Shown piece by piece: positions 1 to 27,290 of a DNA stretch of 64,000 nucleotides (its first letter is position 1; each line of letters opens with the position of its first letter). The stretch is from the NCBI GenBank assembly GCA_001953115.1, contig LSSL01007797.1, positions 42,655-106,654 on the forward strand, given 5' to 3'. The position numbers were made by a program, and so were the translations under genes. Under the pieces are notes generated by a model. The model was not told where the DNA came from and did not search any database. It was given only the letters and a program-made list of their open reading frames with translations. The stretch is from Smittium mucronatum. Lineage: Eukaryota; Kickxellomycota; Harpellomycetes; Harpellales; Legeriomycetaceae.

Positions 1-3000
1 TAGAATAAATACTAGTTATTAATGCAGTTATTGTACCTAACCAATATGCTATAGATCCTATATAAAGATGAGTACCTAAAGAACCAGCTATTATAAAATC
101 TTTAGAATAAAAACCAGTTAAAAAAGGAAAAGCCATTAAACTAAATGAACCAGATAAAATAGCAATATATAAAAATGGATCTAAATTTATAAATCCACCC
201 ATTTTATATATATTTTGTTCATCATAAATAGAATGTAATATTGCTCCTGCAGATAAAAATAATAATGCTTTGTTTGAATAGGTGAGTTCTTTCGAACCTG
301 CCCCTCATAAGAACCGTACGTGCGACTTTCATCGCATACGGCTCAATATAAAAATGAAATAAAACTCGTGCATACTATGTATGCTGGATAAAATAATTTA
401 ATTTAGATAACATTTTCCCTTTTTTAAAGTATAAATCATATATTTTATTTTTTCCTAATTTTTTATGTTTTTTAATAGCCCATATCCAACTTTTTTTAAA
501 AATAAGATTTTTTAAATATCTTTTATTTTCTGTTGTATGACCTAATAAATTTTTCCATATAGGTAAATATATATTTAATTCTTTAGTTATATCCATTACA
601 GATTTATAATTTTTAAATATATTTTTACATTTAATATTTATAATTTTTTTTAAAAAAGATATATAATTAGGATTGCCCCTTTGTAGGGGATCGGTATAAG
701 TAGGGTTAGACCCAATTATTTCATTTTTATTCTTTCTAATTCAGCATTCTCACGAATTGGTTAAATTTAACCTATCCTCCAGATTAATAGAGGCATTACA
801 TTGAAATAAAGAATCATTAATTATATCACTATCTAGTTTAGAATGAATAACTTTTATATAAAATTTATTTCTAAATAATATATTTTTATTTATATATTTT
901 TTTATTGTATGATGTTTAGTTTTTAAATCTAATTCCAATTTTCTAATACTATTATATTGTTTTATAAGATTATTTTTATGATCATAAATAAAAGTAGGAT
1001 GACCTAAAGATATAGAAATTTTATTTTTACATTCATTAGTTCTTTTTTTATTTTTTTTTAAATCAGATAAAAAATTTTTAGTTTCAATTGAATGTTTATA
1101 ACCAGAATTACTATTTGCATTGGACAATGAGTCCAAACTATATTCTTTCATTTTTATATTTTTTTCTAATAAATCTAAATAGTATTGTTCCTCTTTTAAT
1201 AATAATTCAGGTTCTACCAATTTTAAAATTTTAAAGTTAATATTTTCCCAACCATATTTATTAATGAGATTTTTAAATTTAGGATTAATAGGATTATGAA
1301 TATGATAATTTAATCTTTTATTAATATTTTTAGAAGAACCTACATATCTTATTCTAGGATCATTTTTTAAATAAAATAAATATATACCAGATAAATATTT
1401 AGGTATACTTAATATTTTAATTTTATTATTTAATATTTTAAATACTTCACCATATAATATTTCTGTTTTAGGATTAAATTCATTATATAAAAGATCTAAT
1501 TTAGTAATATTAAAATTAATATTATTAAAATTAGAATAAAATCTTTTATGTTTTTTAGTCTTTATAATAATATAATTTTTTGAATTTAATACCCCAGCCC
1601 AAAAGCTGGATACCGGATTTGGCCGGTGATTATTATTTCAATTTTGCTTTTTAGAAATCCTGCACCCGCACTGTAAAGTAAAAAAAAACTTTCCAAAGAT
1701 AAACCTTTGGTAATTTCAACAGTAGATATATTTATATATCTTTATTTTTTATATTTTAAATAATATTTTTCATTATATAATATATTATTCTCAATCATAT
1801 CTTTTAATTTTTTTTGTGTTATTTTTAATTCTATTGTAGCAATTACAAATCCTTTAAATGTTTCAATAATATTATTATTGGTATCTACCATAATTATTGG
1901 TTTATATTTTTTATCTGAATTAGTTAAAGATGGATGATTTTTTAAAGATAACGATATTTTATTTTTAGTTTCTTGAGATAATTTATGATTCATTAAACTT
2001 AAACTTATTTTTAATTTATGTTCTTCTGATAATTTTTTTCCTTTCATTTTATTACTTATTAATTTTTTTGTAATACTACTATGTTTATTATTTAATTTAT
2101 TACTACCATAATTTAATAAATTTAAGGTATTATTTTTATAATACTCATTATTAAATATTTTATTTAATAAAATATCTTCTCTGCTAGATAAATTATTTTC
2201 TTCTATTAATTCAATTATTTTAAAGCCAAAATTTGACCATCCATATTTTTTAACACAATTATAAAATTTAGGATGTTTATTATTTTTTAAAGCATTTTTA
2301 TAATGAGTATTAAATCATATTTTTAAATTATTAGTTCAACCTAGATAACATTTAGAAGGATCCTCTAATAACCAAAATAAATAAATACCAGAATTTAATA
2401 GTTCAAGTTTATTTAAAATATTTTGGTATTCTATTTCTACATTAATAAAATTTAAATCATCTTTACCTGAATATAATATTTCTTTAATACTCTTATCTTT
2501 AATGAAAGTATTTAAATTACTATATATTGAAAAATTATTTTTTCCTTTTTTAAAATATAAATCATATATCTTATTTTTTCCTAATTCTTTATGTTTTTTA
2601 ATAGCCCATATCCAACTTCTATTATGAATATAATTTTTTATAAATCGTATATTATTATAAGAATAATTTAATTGAAATATATATTTAAATATTAAAGGCT
2701 CTAATTCAGTTAAAATAAGGGAAATCGATTTATAAGATTTAAATATATTTTTACATTCTTTTTTAAAATTATTAAGAACTTCGGAAGATGAGGCATACAA
2801 AGTATGCTTAACACTATAATTTCATTGATATATTCATAATAATGTATTATAAATATTTTTTTCGGGCTTACCAACCTTTAACATTTTTACAATTTTACAA
2901 CGATTAAAATCGTTGGATAAGGTTAAGACTCTCTCTATTCTGCATCTATTCTTAATAATAAAATTATGTCCTTTATTTATCTTCTCCTGAATAAATATTA

Positions 3001-6000
3001 TATTTTTAGTAATTAAATAAGAATAGAAATTTTCAATCACGTTATTGCAGTTTTTATAAGAGTTCACTTTCGTTAATCTTTCTCATCTTAAATAAAACTT
3101 AAATTTTAAAAATATATACGTCAATATAATTTTATTAAGTTTATTTTTTAAATCAGGACTTAATTTAAAATAAAAATATCTATGTTGTCATACGAAGAAA
3201 CCGTGATTTACGATATGAAATATTGCTAAATCATATTGAGAAATACCACAAGCGATAAAAGTATAACCTAATTGACTCATTGTTGAATAAGCAATAATTT
3301 TTTTTATATCATTTTGAGTTAATGCCATTAATGCAGCAAATAATGCTGTTAATGAACCTACACATAATATTAATATTAAAGCTGTTGAACTGTATTCCAA
3401 TATAGGTGAAATTCTAATTAATAAATAAACACCAGCTGTTCAATTTGTTCATTATAGATAAATTTTATCTATAATATGCCATTATTCTCATAATGGTTCG
3501 GACTATATTATTACCTTTTTTTTATATCTTTTTTTTCTAATTTTTAAGGTATTTTGCGTTTAGTCTCTGAGGATCCATATTTATTAATTGTTTCCTGCTA
3601 ATTAATCTTATTGAAAAATATTAAATAATTTGCTTGTTTATTAAAAATGGATTAAGAATTTAAATATAATAAAAATCCAAGATCATACCAATCTTAAATC
3701 TAAAATCCATATAATTTTTCAAAAATAAGATTTTTTTATTAATCTCCTAAAAAGTATTTTGGTATTAATAAACTTATTTAATTTAGATTTTTCTAGCATA
3801 TAGCAAAAAATTTTTTTTTATTCTTTTTCAAGAATATAAGGCAACATATAATAATTCAATATAATTATATTTAAGAATAAAAAAGTAATAATAAAGTTTT
3901 AGAATTATTAATATCACCTAATTTTTTTTATTCATTCTATGTCCATTTAACATCTATTATTTTATTATAAATTATAGTAATAAATACTGTTTTTTTTACC
4001 TCTATTTATATATTTATATCTAAAATTTTCTTAATGTATTCATTCTATTATATATTTTATCTAATTCATTAAGACCTTCTACTGTTAAATGTTTTTTATC
4101 ATGAATAAGTTTTATACCTATAGCAAAATCGTTAAAATTTAATAATTTAGAACCATGTAAAGGATTAGTAATAAAAAATGGAATAATAATGTTATTTAAA
4201 TCACTAATATTAGATACTGAAATATTATAAACCTCTCTATCTTTAGATGGATTTACTATATTACCACAACCTAAAGTTTTTATAATTCTTTTTAATAGTG
4301 ATAAATCTCTAATATGTTGAGAAATTCTAAATTGTGGATAATAAGATATATCTAATCTCATTTTAGGTGCTTTTATTCTACCTAATCCAAAACTTCCATC
4401 TGCATTTATAAAACCTGCTATCCAATTAGTAGGTAAAAGTTTATTTATATCAGTACTAAATTTATTATCATATTTATATGGTATAATATTAGGATAAAGG
4501 TTTAATACTGATTTACTTAACCCTTTAGGAAATAATAATTTTATGCTTAATATGGTTAAATAACCTTCTTTGATTAAATGTTCTTTTTTTATTAAAATAT
4601 TATAAACTTTACACCATAATATAAAACTTATATATTTAGTAGATTGTAATGAATAATTAATAAAATGATCTATAACCATTGATAATGAAGATAATGAACT
4701 TATTTCATACATTAATATATTTTTATGTTTAGATATACTTCCTTTATCATTAAAAAATTTTTTTAGTTTATTAGCTAATATTAAATTATCAGGATTATTA
4801 TATAATGATACTGAAAAAACTAATGTAGGATAATATTTATATTTATAATTTTTAGTTTTTCTTAATCTTATAGCAAATGATCCATCTCCATCAATTAATC
4901 CTGTTACATACCAAGGATGTAATAAATTATTATCCAACACGTCTTCATCGTGGTTGGATTTACTATATATAATAAAATTACCATTATTCTTTATATTTTT
5001 TAATCTTTTAAATATATAATTATATTTTATTATTATTAACTTTACCATAGTGGCAGCGTGTAATAAAGCTGAAACTGGAGTAGGCAATAAATTTATGAAC
5101 TTTTATTCATAATTGGACTATATCTTCAAATTTTTAAATATTAATCTAACAATATTTAAATATAATTGTCTTGCGTGTAATCTCTGGGAATCCTTAAAAT
5201 ATATTTAAAATATTTACGGTTTTCTGCTGATTGTCCTTTTATCTATCAGATTTTTACTAATATTTATACGATCTGATATCAGATCGTACTCATACTTTTA
5301 GCTTTAGGAGTTTCCAGCATATAGCAAGATTTAAGGAGGGACCTTTTAATTTTATTTTTATATATACCCTATCAATATTATAATATTAATTATTTTTTTT
5401 TTTACTATTTTATCCTAATTTATATCTCATTTGGGAGTGCATATAAGGTAATACTAATTTACTTAATTTTAATAAATTTTCTTCTTTAGCACTAAATCTT
5501 ATTCTAAAATATTTCTTATTCCTTTTATTTTTATTAGCTATTAATCCTAATTTAAAATATAATAATTCAATAAGATAATCTATTTCAATTTCTGTAAAAG
5601 ATTCTGTACAAAGATAAATTGTTTTATTTTTATATATACCCTATCAATATTATAATCTTTATTATTTTTTACTATTAAATCCTAATTTATACTTCATTTG
5701 AGGATGCATATAAGGTAATATTAAATTTCTTAATCTAAATAAATTTTCTTCTTTATTACTAAATCTTATTCTAAAATTTTTCTTATTCCTTATATTTTTA
5801 TTAGCTATTAATCCTAATTTTGAATATAATAATTTTATAAGAAAATCTATTTCCATTTCCGTAAAAGATTCAGTACAAAGAATTATTGTTTTACTTTGAT
5901 TATGCCAATAACCATCACCCATAATCCAGAATGCTAAAGTTACACCTGTAAAATTATCTATAATACTTTTAGGCACTATTTTTATTCTTTTACCTAAATT

Positions 6001-9000
6001 ATTATATTCATACCATAAAAACTCATATTCAGTAAAGATTGGTAATTGTTTAGAACCAAACCAATATTGAGTAGGAGATTCTTTAGGATAAGGAGTCAAA
6101 TTTGTTTCATTACATAGATTTTTTAATACATCAAATTTTAACCATATAATAAAATCTAATACTTCACTTTTAAAAGTAAATTCTAATCTACTATTTCCTA
6201 GACTATTCTTTTTAATTCTTTTAAGATGACCATCTGAGAGTAATAAACCATTTATTGCACATTTTTGATAAGTAGAAAAAATTGTCATTGATAATATAAC
6301 ATCAGATGATATATTATTATCCGTCTTGAAGACAAAATAAATTATAGTTATAAATAAAAAATTTTTTATAATATTATTCGATTTTAGCCCTACTATCCGT
6401 CCCTCCATTGCTCGTGGTAACCAAGTATTTAAACCTAATTGAGCACTTTTAGCCATAGCCCCAATAAATAAAGGGATTACAACTAAAGTAATTAAATTAG
6501 AATTAATATGAGAAGCAGTACTAAATATTGATGCAAAAGATATTGAACCAAAAATAAAAAATATAAGATAGATACCTATACTTATACACCAATCACCTAT
6601 TCTGTTTGTTAATAAAGCTAATATAGCAGATTTATTAGCTTCTAAACGAGTAAACCAAAAATTTATTAATAAATAAGAACAAATACCAATCAAACTTTAA
6701 AAATAAATACTGACTCATGAAGAGTCAAGCTTTTATAAATTTTCCTGTAAATTATCGCGCAACACGTCTTACATAATTCTTTAGAGTTTATATACCATGC
6801 TTTGCATTAGTTAATTCATAGTTTAAACTAAAATTTTGACTATGCATTGAGCACCATTTCAGGCACCCGTTATTGAACTAGTCGATCGCGATTAAATATA
6901 TAACCCACGATCTAAAAATAAGCTAATTTTTTTGATCGTTTACAATAACGTCGCAAATAATGGGTAATCGTTAGCTATAGCTAACCATTTGCTCTTTATT
7001 CTTTATTTTAATTATTTAAAGAGTTACCATTATTTACTATGATACTAATAATTACCTAATTTATTATACATTGAAGGAATCATATAAGGTTTTATTAATT
7101 TAGAAAATTCTAGAAGATTTATGTACGTACAAGGTACAGCCTTTATTCTTACCAGCTTTTTGAGGTGTATAAATAATATTTAATTTTTTATAAAAAATAT
7201 TACATAAAAATTCAATTTCTTGTAAAATTATTTGTTGCTATTCTAACTGTATCATTTATTTTTGATCTATCATCCATGAACTAAATAGCTAATGTTAATG
7301 GGGTAAGATAATCTTCAATATCATTAGGAATAATTTTAATTAATTTTTTATTTGAATCCTGTTTATAGAACTTATCTTGTATCCAATTTAAACTACCGAA
7401 CGGATAGCTGTTCCTTCTAGAATGGAAAATTTTTCCATCTTTTTTGATTCTTTTATGTAATTTTGGTAAATTAGGATTACAATAACCTCTTTCAGCTAAA
7501 TAAGAATGAAACCATCTTAAATATTCGCTACTAGTAGCGGATTGTTCGAATATTTTTCTTGTTCCTTGACCTTTATTTCTTTTTCTAAATGTGAATCACC
7601 TAAAACAGAACCAAAGATAATATAAATAATATCTTGATTATGAGGACCTATTCTATTAGAAGAAAAAAATTTTTTATAAATTTTTTCTCTTTTTTTCTTC
7701 ATTTTTTATATTATTAGGGTTCAAAGACGTTGTCTTTTTACTCATATCTATAAATTTACATAATTATTAGACCATTTAAGGCATTGTAACATACCTTCCC
7801 AACCTACAAATAAAAATAATAAATTATCGGCTGATATTAATAAAAGCATAAAAAATGTAAATAATGATAAATAAGAAAAAAATCTTTGTTTGTGCCTTAC
7901 ACTTAAATTTATCATACAATTTATTATAAAAATATTCTACCTTTATTCATACTAGATTTTTTATTAGTTATTATTTAGCTTCATAAGTTAAATTTATGTT
8001 ATTAGCCATAAACCTATGAATTTTACATCAATCGATATAATCATAAAAATTAAGTCCGCCCATCCAAATAGGGCTTTTTAAGCCGTACGCTTCGGCGGAC
8101 GCTATCCACCGGAAGCTATTATTTTACTAAATAGCTATAAAATACAGCATTGCGTGGTTTGTCGCAGGTACTTTATTAAAACTACCTGTACCTAATTTGA
8201 GTATAATATTTTTCATTAATTTAATACCCCTTTCATGTTGAGATATTCTTAATCTTAATTGTACTCTATATCCAATTTAATTATAAGTTGATTTAGTAAT
8301 ACCTACATCAAAACATTCTTCACCATTTACAAATGGCTCATTATATTATAATGGGGTAAGATATATATTATCATAATTTATTAGAGGTGCTTTTAGATGA
8401 AAAACCCTTTTTATATTTTATATTTTTACATATCAGATTATTCTCAGTTATGGTTTAATATTAACTATTTTATTTAAACCTTCTAGAGTAAGATGTTCCT
8501 TTTTATTAATTAAATCAATAACTTGTCTAAATAAATTATAATCTGCAGCGCATTATTTAAATAATGGGGATACTTTTTCAAGATGTTCAAATAATTTTAT
8601 TGTTTAGATGAATCCCTCAGACGACTTACTCTATTTATGTCTTACTTAATATACATATATTTAACCAATGTATTTCTCCTAAATATGTTTTTAATCGATA
8701 TCTCTAATATGAAAGGGATATAAAATATCACTATAACTCTTCAACCGATTGATTTTTTCTCATTTTTATCTATAATAATCACAAATGATCCTTCAGCATT
8801 TATAAAACTAGTCCAAAATCTATAATCTATTGAATCTAAAGTAGAATAATTTTTTTTTTTATAATTGGTTAGAAGGGATTTTAAGTTGATAAATGCCGTT
8901 AGGCATCCCATTAGAGTATACCTTACGATCGAGTACTCGATCGAACCGTCGTCTACTCTTTGCTCTTTTACACCCAAATAAACCCATTATATTTGTTGAT

Positions 9001-9503
9001 TTAGATCCGCGATAGTCCATTTCGTTTTCACTCATATTTTGACTTATTACCTTACCTGAGTAATTACTTCAGCCACCCACAATCTATCGATTGTGGCTTG
9101 GTATCAAAACCTTTAGGATTTCCCCGGAATTTGACAGTTTATCCCCACTAAATTATTTTTCCATAACATTTTTACCTTGAGGATCTCCTTCCATATATCC
9201 TATTGAATATAAATGTACACATGTTGATATTAATGTTACTAATAAACCCATTGATACTGTTAAACTATCCATATATAAACCCCAATTAATAACTAATAAT
9301 TCTCTATCTATCCAATTTATATAAGTAAAGGCTATAGGTGATCCACCCATACCTATTTCATAAAAAATTATTATACCTAATATTGCTGTTATCCCTATTG
9401 CTAAAGTACTTAAAATTTCACTTCCTCTTTGTCCTATATATCTACCAAATAAACCAGATATTATAGCACTTATTAAAGGTATAAATATAAAAGCTGTATA
9501 CAT
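1..9503 (-). CDS. nad5: NADH dehydrogenase subunit 5, six exons visible, 3' end beyond the window
   Basis: Antiporter-like membrane subunit of respiratory complex I. Exons on the minus strand: 9503-9180, 7894-7793, 6690-6400, 5084-5044, 3440-3194 and 271 to the window edge. The joins keep phase and restore conserved stretches: [67 protein letters not shown] and [15 protein letters not shown]. The ATG at 9503 gives the usual N-terminus [10 protein letters not shown]. Most group I junctions show the expected T before and G after the intron; the exon 3 end (GGA) is an exception. About 335 residues precede exon 6, which adds about 90 before the sequence ends, so roughly two thirds of the protein is present. 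Five introns interrupt it: four group I, one group II. It is the last gene of the minus-strand series and follows cox1. Confidence 0.95.
311..344 (-). ncRNA. group II intron domain V
   Basis: A 34-nt hairpin with the GAGC...GTTC ends, a GAAA-type loop and an internal bulge, as in the catalytic domain V of group II introns. It sits about 40 nt before the nad5 exon 6 junction, the expected distance. This sets the intron class. Confidence 0.88.
375..674 (-). pseudogene. second copy of group II maturase (GIIM-like) segment, remnant
   Basis: The frame reads ...[17 protein letters not shown], then [16 protein letters not shown] and [10 protein letters not shown], ending at TAG. It closely matches the middle of the larger ORF at 1742-3193 ([16 protein letters not shown]) and the C-terminal W-x-W-A-x-(K/R)-(K/R)-H...K-Y-F pattern of group II maturase domains. 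It has no RT part, so it is read as a decayed duplicate. Its 3' end runs into a CATAC/GTATG palindrome. The upstream limit is approximate. Confidence 0.55.
750..1592 (-). CDS. GIY-YIG homing endonuclease in nad5 intron 5 (second ORF)
   Basis: An open frame of at least 281 codons. It has a GIY-YIG core ([20 protein letters not shown], then [13 protein letters not shown] and a Glu-containing [11 protein letters not shown] segment), followed by a basic C-terminal NUMOD-like tail with [12 protein letters not shown] and [18 protein letters not shown] enzymes make site-specific breaks that drive intron or ORF homing. The frame stays open upstream to about 1735, almost touching the end of the preceding ORF, so the start is uncertain. 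A GC-rich double hairpin (1594-1627) lies in this upstream in-frame stretch. The catalytic motifs look intact. Confidence 0.7.
   Translation of the reverse strand, partial: VLNSKNYIIIKTKKHKRFYSNFNNINFNITKLDLLYNEFNPKTEILYGEVFKILNNKIKILSIPKYLSGIYLFYLKNDPRIRYVGSSKNINKRLNYHIHNPINPKFKNLINKYGWENINFKILKLVEPELLLKEEQYYLDLLEKNIKMKEYSLDSLSNANSNSGYKHSIETKNFLSDLKKNKKRTNECKNKISISLGHPTFIYDHKNNLIKQYNSIRKLELDLKTKHHTIKKYINKNILFRNKFYIKVIHSKLDSDIINDSLFQCNASINLEDRLNLTNS
1594..1627. repeat. double-hairpin element in nad5 intron 5
   Basis: Two adjacent GC-rich stem-loops: CCAGC...GCTGG (1594-1609) and ACCGG...CCGGT (1612-1627), separated by two bases. The architecture matches the 37-bp elements elsewhere in the window, but the sequence differs. 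It stands out sharply from its AT-rich surroundings. Confidence 0.65.
1742..3193 (-). CDS. exon-fused chimera: maturase (GIIM-like) segment plus GIY-YIG endonuclease
   Basis: With TGA as Trp, 484 codons run on in frame from nad5 exon 5 (TTC/GTATGACAAC) to TAA at 1742. Residues about 1-170 are unassigned. Residues about 185-245 hold a maturase-like segment ([20 protein letters not shown]). From about residue 290 comes GIY-YIG ([35 protein letters not shown], then a conserved Glu region), followed by NUMOD-type repeats ([18 protein letters not shown]). TGA codons occur at several tryptophan-like sites. Read-through from the exon suggests processing from a Nad5 fusion precursor. Joining a maturase domain to GIY-YIG in a group II intron is unusual; the RT domain appears lost. 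The GIY-YIG call is firm, the GIIM call moderate. Confidence 0.72.
3441..5043 (-). mobile_element. nad5 intron 4, group I
   Basis: Bounded by exon 4 (...ATG GT) and exon 5 (A ACA GCT). Intron sequence near 5100-5300 and 3480-3620 has typical group I core strings (AATCAGCAG, CAGAGA.TA, ATATAGTCC on the minus strand). It carries the LAGLIDADG ORF at 4020-5043. The remainder (3441-4019) is non-coding core. Confidence 0.8.
4020..5043 (-). CDS. LAGLIDADG homing endonuclease, nad5 intron 4
   Basis: Read-through from nad5 exon 4 (LLHAATMV, then [11 protein letters not shown]), about 340 codons. It has two LAGLIDADG motifs, [15 protein letters not shown] near residue 50 and [15 protein letters not shown] near residue 210, so it should act as a single-chain, pseudo-dimeric nuclease. 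The acidic residue ending each motif is present. The C-terminus ([20 protein letters not shown]) is typical of the family. The frame is intact with no in-frame TGA. The intein-like position behind a short 41-nt exon means translation needs either proteolytic release or an internal start. It probably drives mobility of its intron. Confidence 0.88.
5400..5640 (-). pseudogene. duplicated C-terminal end of the nad5-i3 endonuclease
   Basis: This stretch repeats the last about 80 codons of the neighbouring LAGLIDADG ORF ([20 protein letters not shown], then NKKRFRIR...), clearly diverged in sequence. A shared string TATATACCCTATCAATATT flanks both copies (about 5365 and 5635), so this is a tandem duplication of about 265 bp. 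It lies downstream of the ORF's stop and has no start, so it is a remnant or a displaced old 3' end. Confidence 0.75.
5662..6399 (-). CDS. LAGLIDADG homing endonuclease, nad5 intron 3
   Basis: In frame with nad5 exon 3 (AMEG, then [14 protein letters not shown]), about 245 codons. Motif 1 is [11 protein letters not shown] and motif 2 [13 protein letters not shown], the arrangement of the LAGLIDADG_2 type; [19 protein letters not shown] and a [10 protein letters not shown] terminus follow. Both motif aspartates are present, so it is probably active. Its last about 80 codons are duplicated just downstream. Confidence 0.87.
   Translation of the reverse strand, partial: RIVGLKSNNIIKNFLFITIIYFVFKTDNNISSDVILSMTIFSTYQKCAINGLLLSDGHLKRIKKNSLGNSRLEFTFKSEVLDFIIWLKFDVLKNLCNETNLTPYPKESPTQYWFGSKQLPIFTEYEFLWYEYNNLGKRIKIVPKSIIDNFTGVTLAFWIMGDGYWHNQSKTIILCTESFTEMEIDFLIKLLYSKLGLIANKNIRNKKNFRIRFSNKEENLFRLRNLILPYMHPQMKYKLGFNSKK
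6691..7792 (-). mobile_element. nad5 intron 2, group I
   Basis: Between GAA GGT of exon 2 and ATT GGT ATT TGT of exon 3, with T/G borders. It contains a broken LAGLIDADG ORF. Group I core material occupies about 6691-7030. Confidence 0.75.
7040..7702 (-). pseudogene. decayed LAGLIDADG endonuclease, nad5 intron 2
   Basis: The 5' part reads [20 protein letters not shown] (motif 1), then [21 protein letters not shown] and stop. The rest is recognisable in other frames: [38 protein letters not shown], a FMDD second motif with a stop beside it, and RIATNNF. It belongs with the cob intron 4 and 5 endonucleases (RIGPHN...LLGD family). Frameshifts and stops make it non-functional. Confidence 0.75.
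8081..8117 (-). repeat. 37-bp double-hairpin element, type A (copy 1)
   Basis: Plus-strand start AGCCGTACGCTTCGGCGGAC, end CCACCGGAAGCT; the element lies in reverse orientation. Its GC content far exceeds its surroundings. Stems: CCGT.CGC-TTCG-GCG.ACGG and CCGG/CCGG-like arms. It sits in nad5 intron 1. Confidence 0.85.
8400..8977 (-). pseudogene. decayed LAGLIDADG endonuclease, nad5 intron 1
   Basis: Motif 1 survives as [20 protein letters not shown] (about 8741-8830), preceded by [18 protein letters not shown]. The family's C-terminal signature [18 protein letters not shown] lies near 8455-8520 in another frame. Stops and frameshifts separate them. Confidence 0.72.
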
Positions 9504-9733
9504 TTTGTTTTTTTTTCTTATCCTTAATTTCTTATTATCTCCCTTTCTTTTTTAACTATATTATCCTACATTAGAGACATACGCAGTATGTGGATTATAT
9601 CAAAATAGAATGTATTCCTGTACCTATACCTAAACTAATAATTATACTATAAATACCGTATTGTGTATACTTTATGAATAATAATTAATTACGAGAATAA
9701 TAATAAATCATGGTGTGACTAAAAGATTATCTT
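9504..9733 (-). other. nad5/cox1-tail spacer with fragment of the tail module
   Basis: No nad4L or other gene was found. Around 9600-9660 the minus strand reads YGIYSIIISLGIGTGIHSIL, resembling the GLGTGFDSILTHS end of the Cox1 tail module, so it may be a third, very decayed copy. A CATACGCAGTATG palindrome lies at about 9575. Confidence 0.4.
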
Positions 9734-10411
9734 TTAGTCATTAGTACTAGCTTCTAATTTAGCATCCTTAATTAGCTTATTAATTTTAATAGCCCGAAAT
9801 TTAGTGTTTATATCTTTGGGATTAGGGAAACCTAAATTAGTTAATGTAAGATCTAAAAAGTTACCTACTAGTGGAGTGAATATTAGATTAATTATCGAGT
9901 GAGTCAATACTAAATTAAAGCCAGTACCTAAACCTATCACACCACCTACAATACAAACACTTCTAAATAAGCCAAAAGTTTACCTGAAATATAAATATAG
10001 TCATAAATAGGATTATTACGATAAGTAAATTAACTAGTGAATATAGCAATATAAAATAGATAATCTGCTTTAATAAAAGAAATAACTATTTTAAAGAATA
10101 ACTGTAATAAGGCCTAAATTTTTACAGTATAGTAAATATATTCATAACCTAAATAAAAATGAAAAAAAGAATTCAAGGTATACATATCCCACCTATTATC
10201 TTAAATATATAAATATGAATATAATTTTTATATTTAAGGTGGTAAATAGGCCAGATTACATTTTAAAAATTGGGATCTAAATTTGAGTGGTTAAACTCAA
10301 ATCTGATATCTTAATTAGATTTGTGGAGGGGGTATTAGAATCATTAATACTTGTAACTTTACGAATTTCATATAAATAATGTAAAGGTGTAGGTGTAGAG
10401 TCCATTCTAAA
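9734..10411 (-). pseudogene. displaced, decayed second copy of the cox1 3' end and tail module
   Basis: It starts directly after the cox1 stop with AATTTAGAATGGACTC, the same string found inside cox1's own C-terminal coding region, and repeats [68 protein letters not shown] and TPLVGNFLDLTLTNLGFPNP, with many stops and frameshifts. Only the last 68 codons (9734-9940) remain open. It records a tandem duplication or replacement of the cox1 3' end. Confidence 0.8.
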
Positions 10412-10412
10412 T

Positions 10413-26879
<16,467 letters not shown>

Positions 26880-27238
26880 ATTAGGTCATAATAATTATAA
26901 GGTTGAAGAATTAGATAAAAATATAGTGAAGGTAAAACATATAAAATGAAATATGGATAATATGAAAATAATAATAAATGGATTGATAAAAAAATTAATA
27001 ATGGTTACATAAGATATTATGAAGGTATAGAATTTATAATAGAAGATAATGTTAATAAAATAATAAAGGTTTATTATTTTTATCAATAAAAGAAATAAAA
27101 ATTGAACAAAATTTAGATATAAATATTGGAACTATAGATTTTGAAACATATTCTGATAAATTAGATAAACAAATAGTATATGCAGGTGGTTGGAAAATAA
27201 AAGATAAATATAAAAATGAAAAGGTAAAATATGAATAA
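26880..27238 (+). pseudogene. family-B DNA polymerase fragment (linear-plasmid type)
   Basis: Plus strand, opposite to cob and cox1. The clearest part is SIKEIKIEQNLDINIGTIDF followed by ETYSDKLDKQIVYAGGWKIK at 27095-27230: the DFE of exonuclease motif I of plasmid-encoded, protein-primed family-B polymerases. Upstream, KWIDKKINNGYIRYYEGIEF in a neighbouring frame looks like the same protein. The fragment is frameshifted and ends after about 120 codons. Confidence 0.65.
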
Positions 27239-27290
27239 AGTAAATAAGTAGTCTATATAAAAATATTTGAGAACAAAACCTAAAAAATAA

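Larger units (their letters stand above)
272..3193 (-). mobile_element. nad5 intron 5, group II intron
   Basis: The intron starts GTATG after the TTC codon of exon 5 and ends in CAAAC just before AAA GCA of exon 6, matching group II end rules (GUGYG-like start, AY end). Domain V is unmistakable at 344-311: GAGCCGTATGCGATGAAAG followed by the complementary CGCACGTACGGTTC arm. Domain VI lies at about 310-273. It houses a chimeric maturase/GIY-YIG ORF, a second GIY-YIG ORF and a second maturase-like fragment. No reverse-transcriptase catalytic motif was seen. Confidence 0.85.
5085..6399 (-). mobile_element. nad5 intron 3, group I
   Basis: Lies between exon 3 (...GCA ATG GAG GGA) and exon 4 (CCT ACT CCA). 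The 3' part (5090-5340) shows group I core strings on the minus strand. It includes a perfect 20-bp palindrome ACGATCTGATATCAGATCGT at about 5268-5287. It carries an exon-fused LAGLIDADG ORF and a tandem duplicate of that ORF's 3' end. Confidence 0.8.
7895..9179 (-). mobile_element. nad5 intron 1, group I
   Basis: Starts after GAT CCT of exon 1 and ends with G before CAC AAA CAA of exon 2. It contains LAGLIDADG debris and a 37-bp hairpin element (8081-8117). The region 7900-8400 holds no other gene. Confidence 0.72.

Noticed and set aside
9504..9733. Possible nad4L upstream of nad5
   Set aside because: Usual fungal neighbour, but no nad4L-like residues found here.
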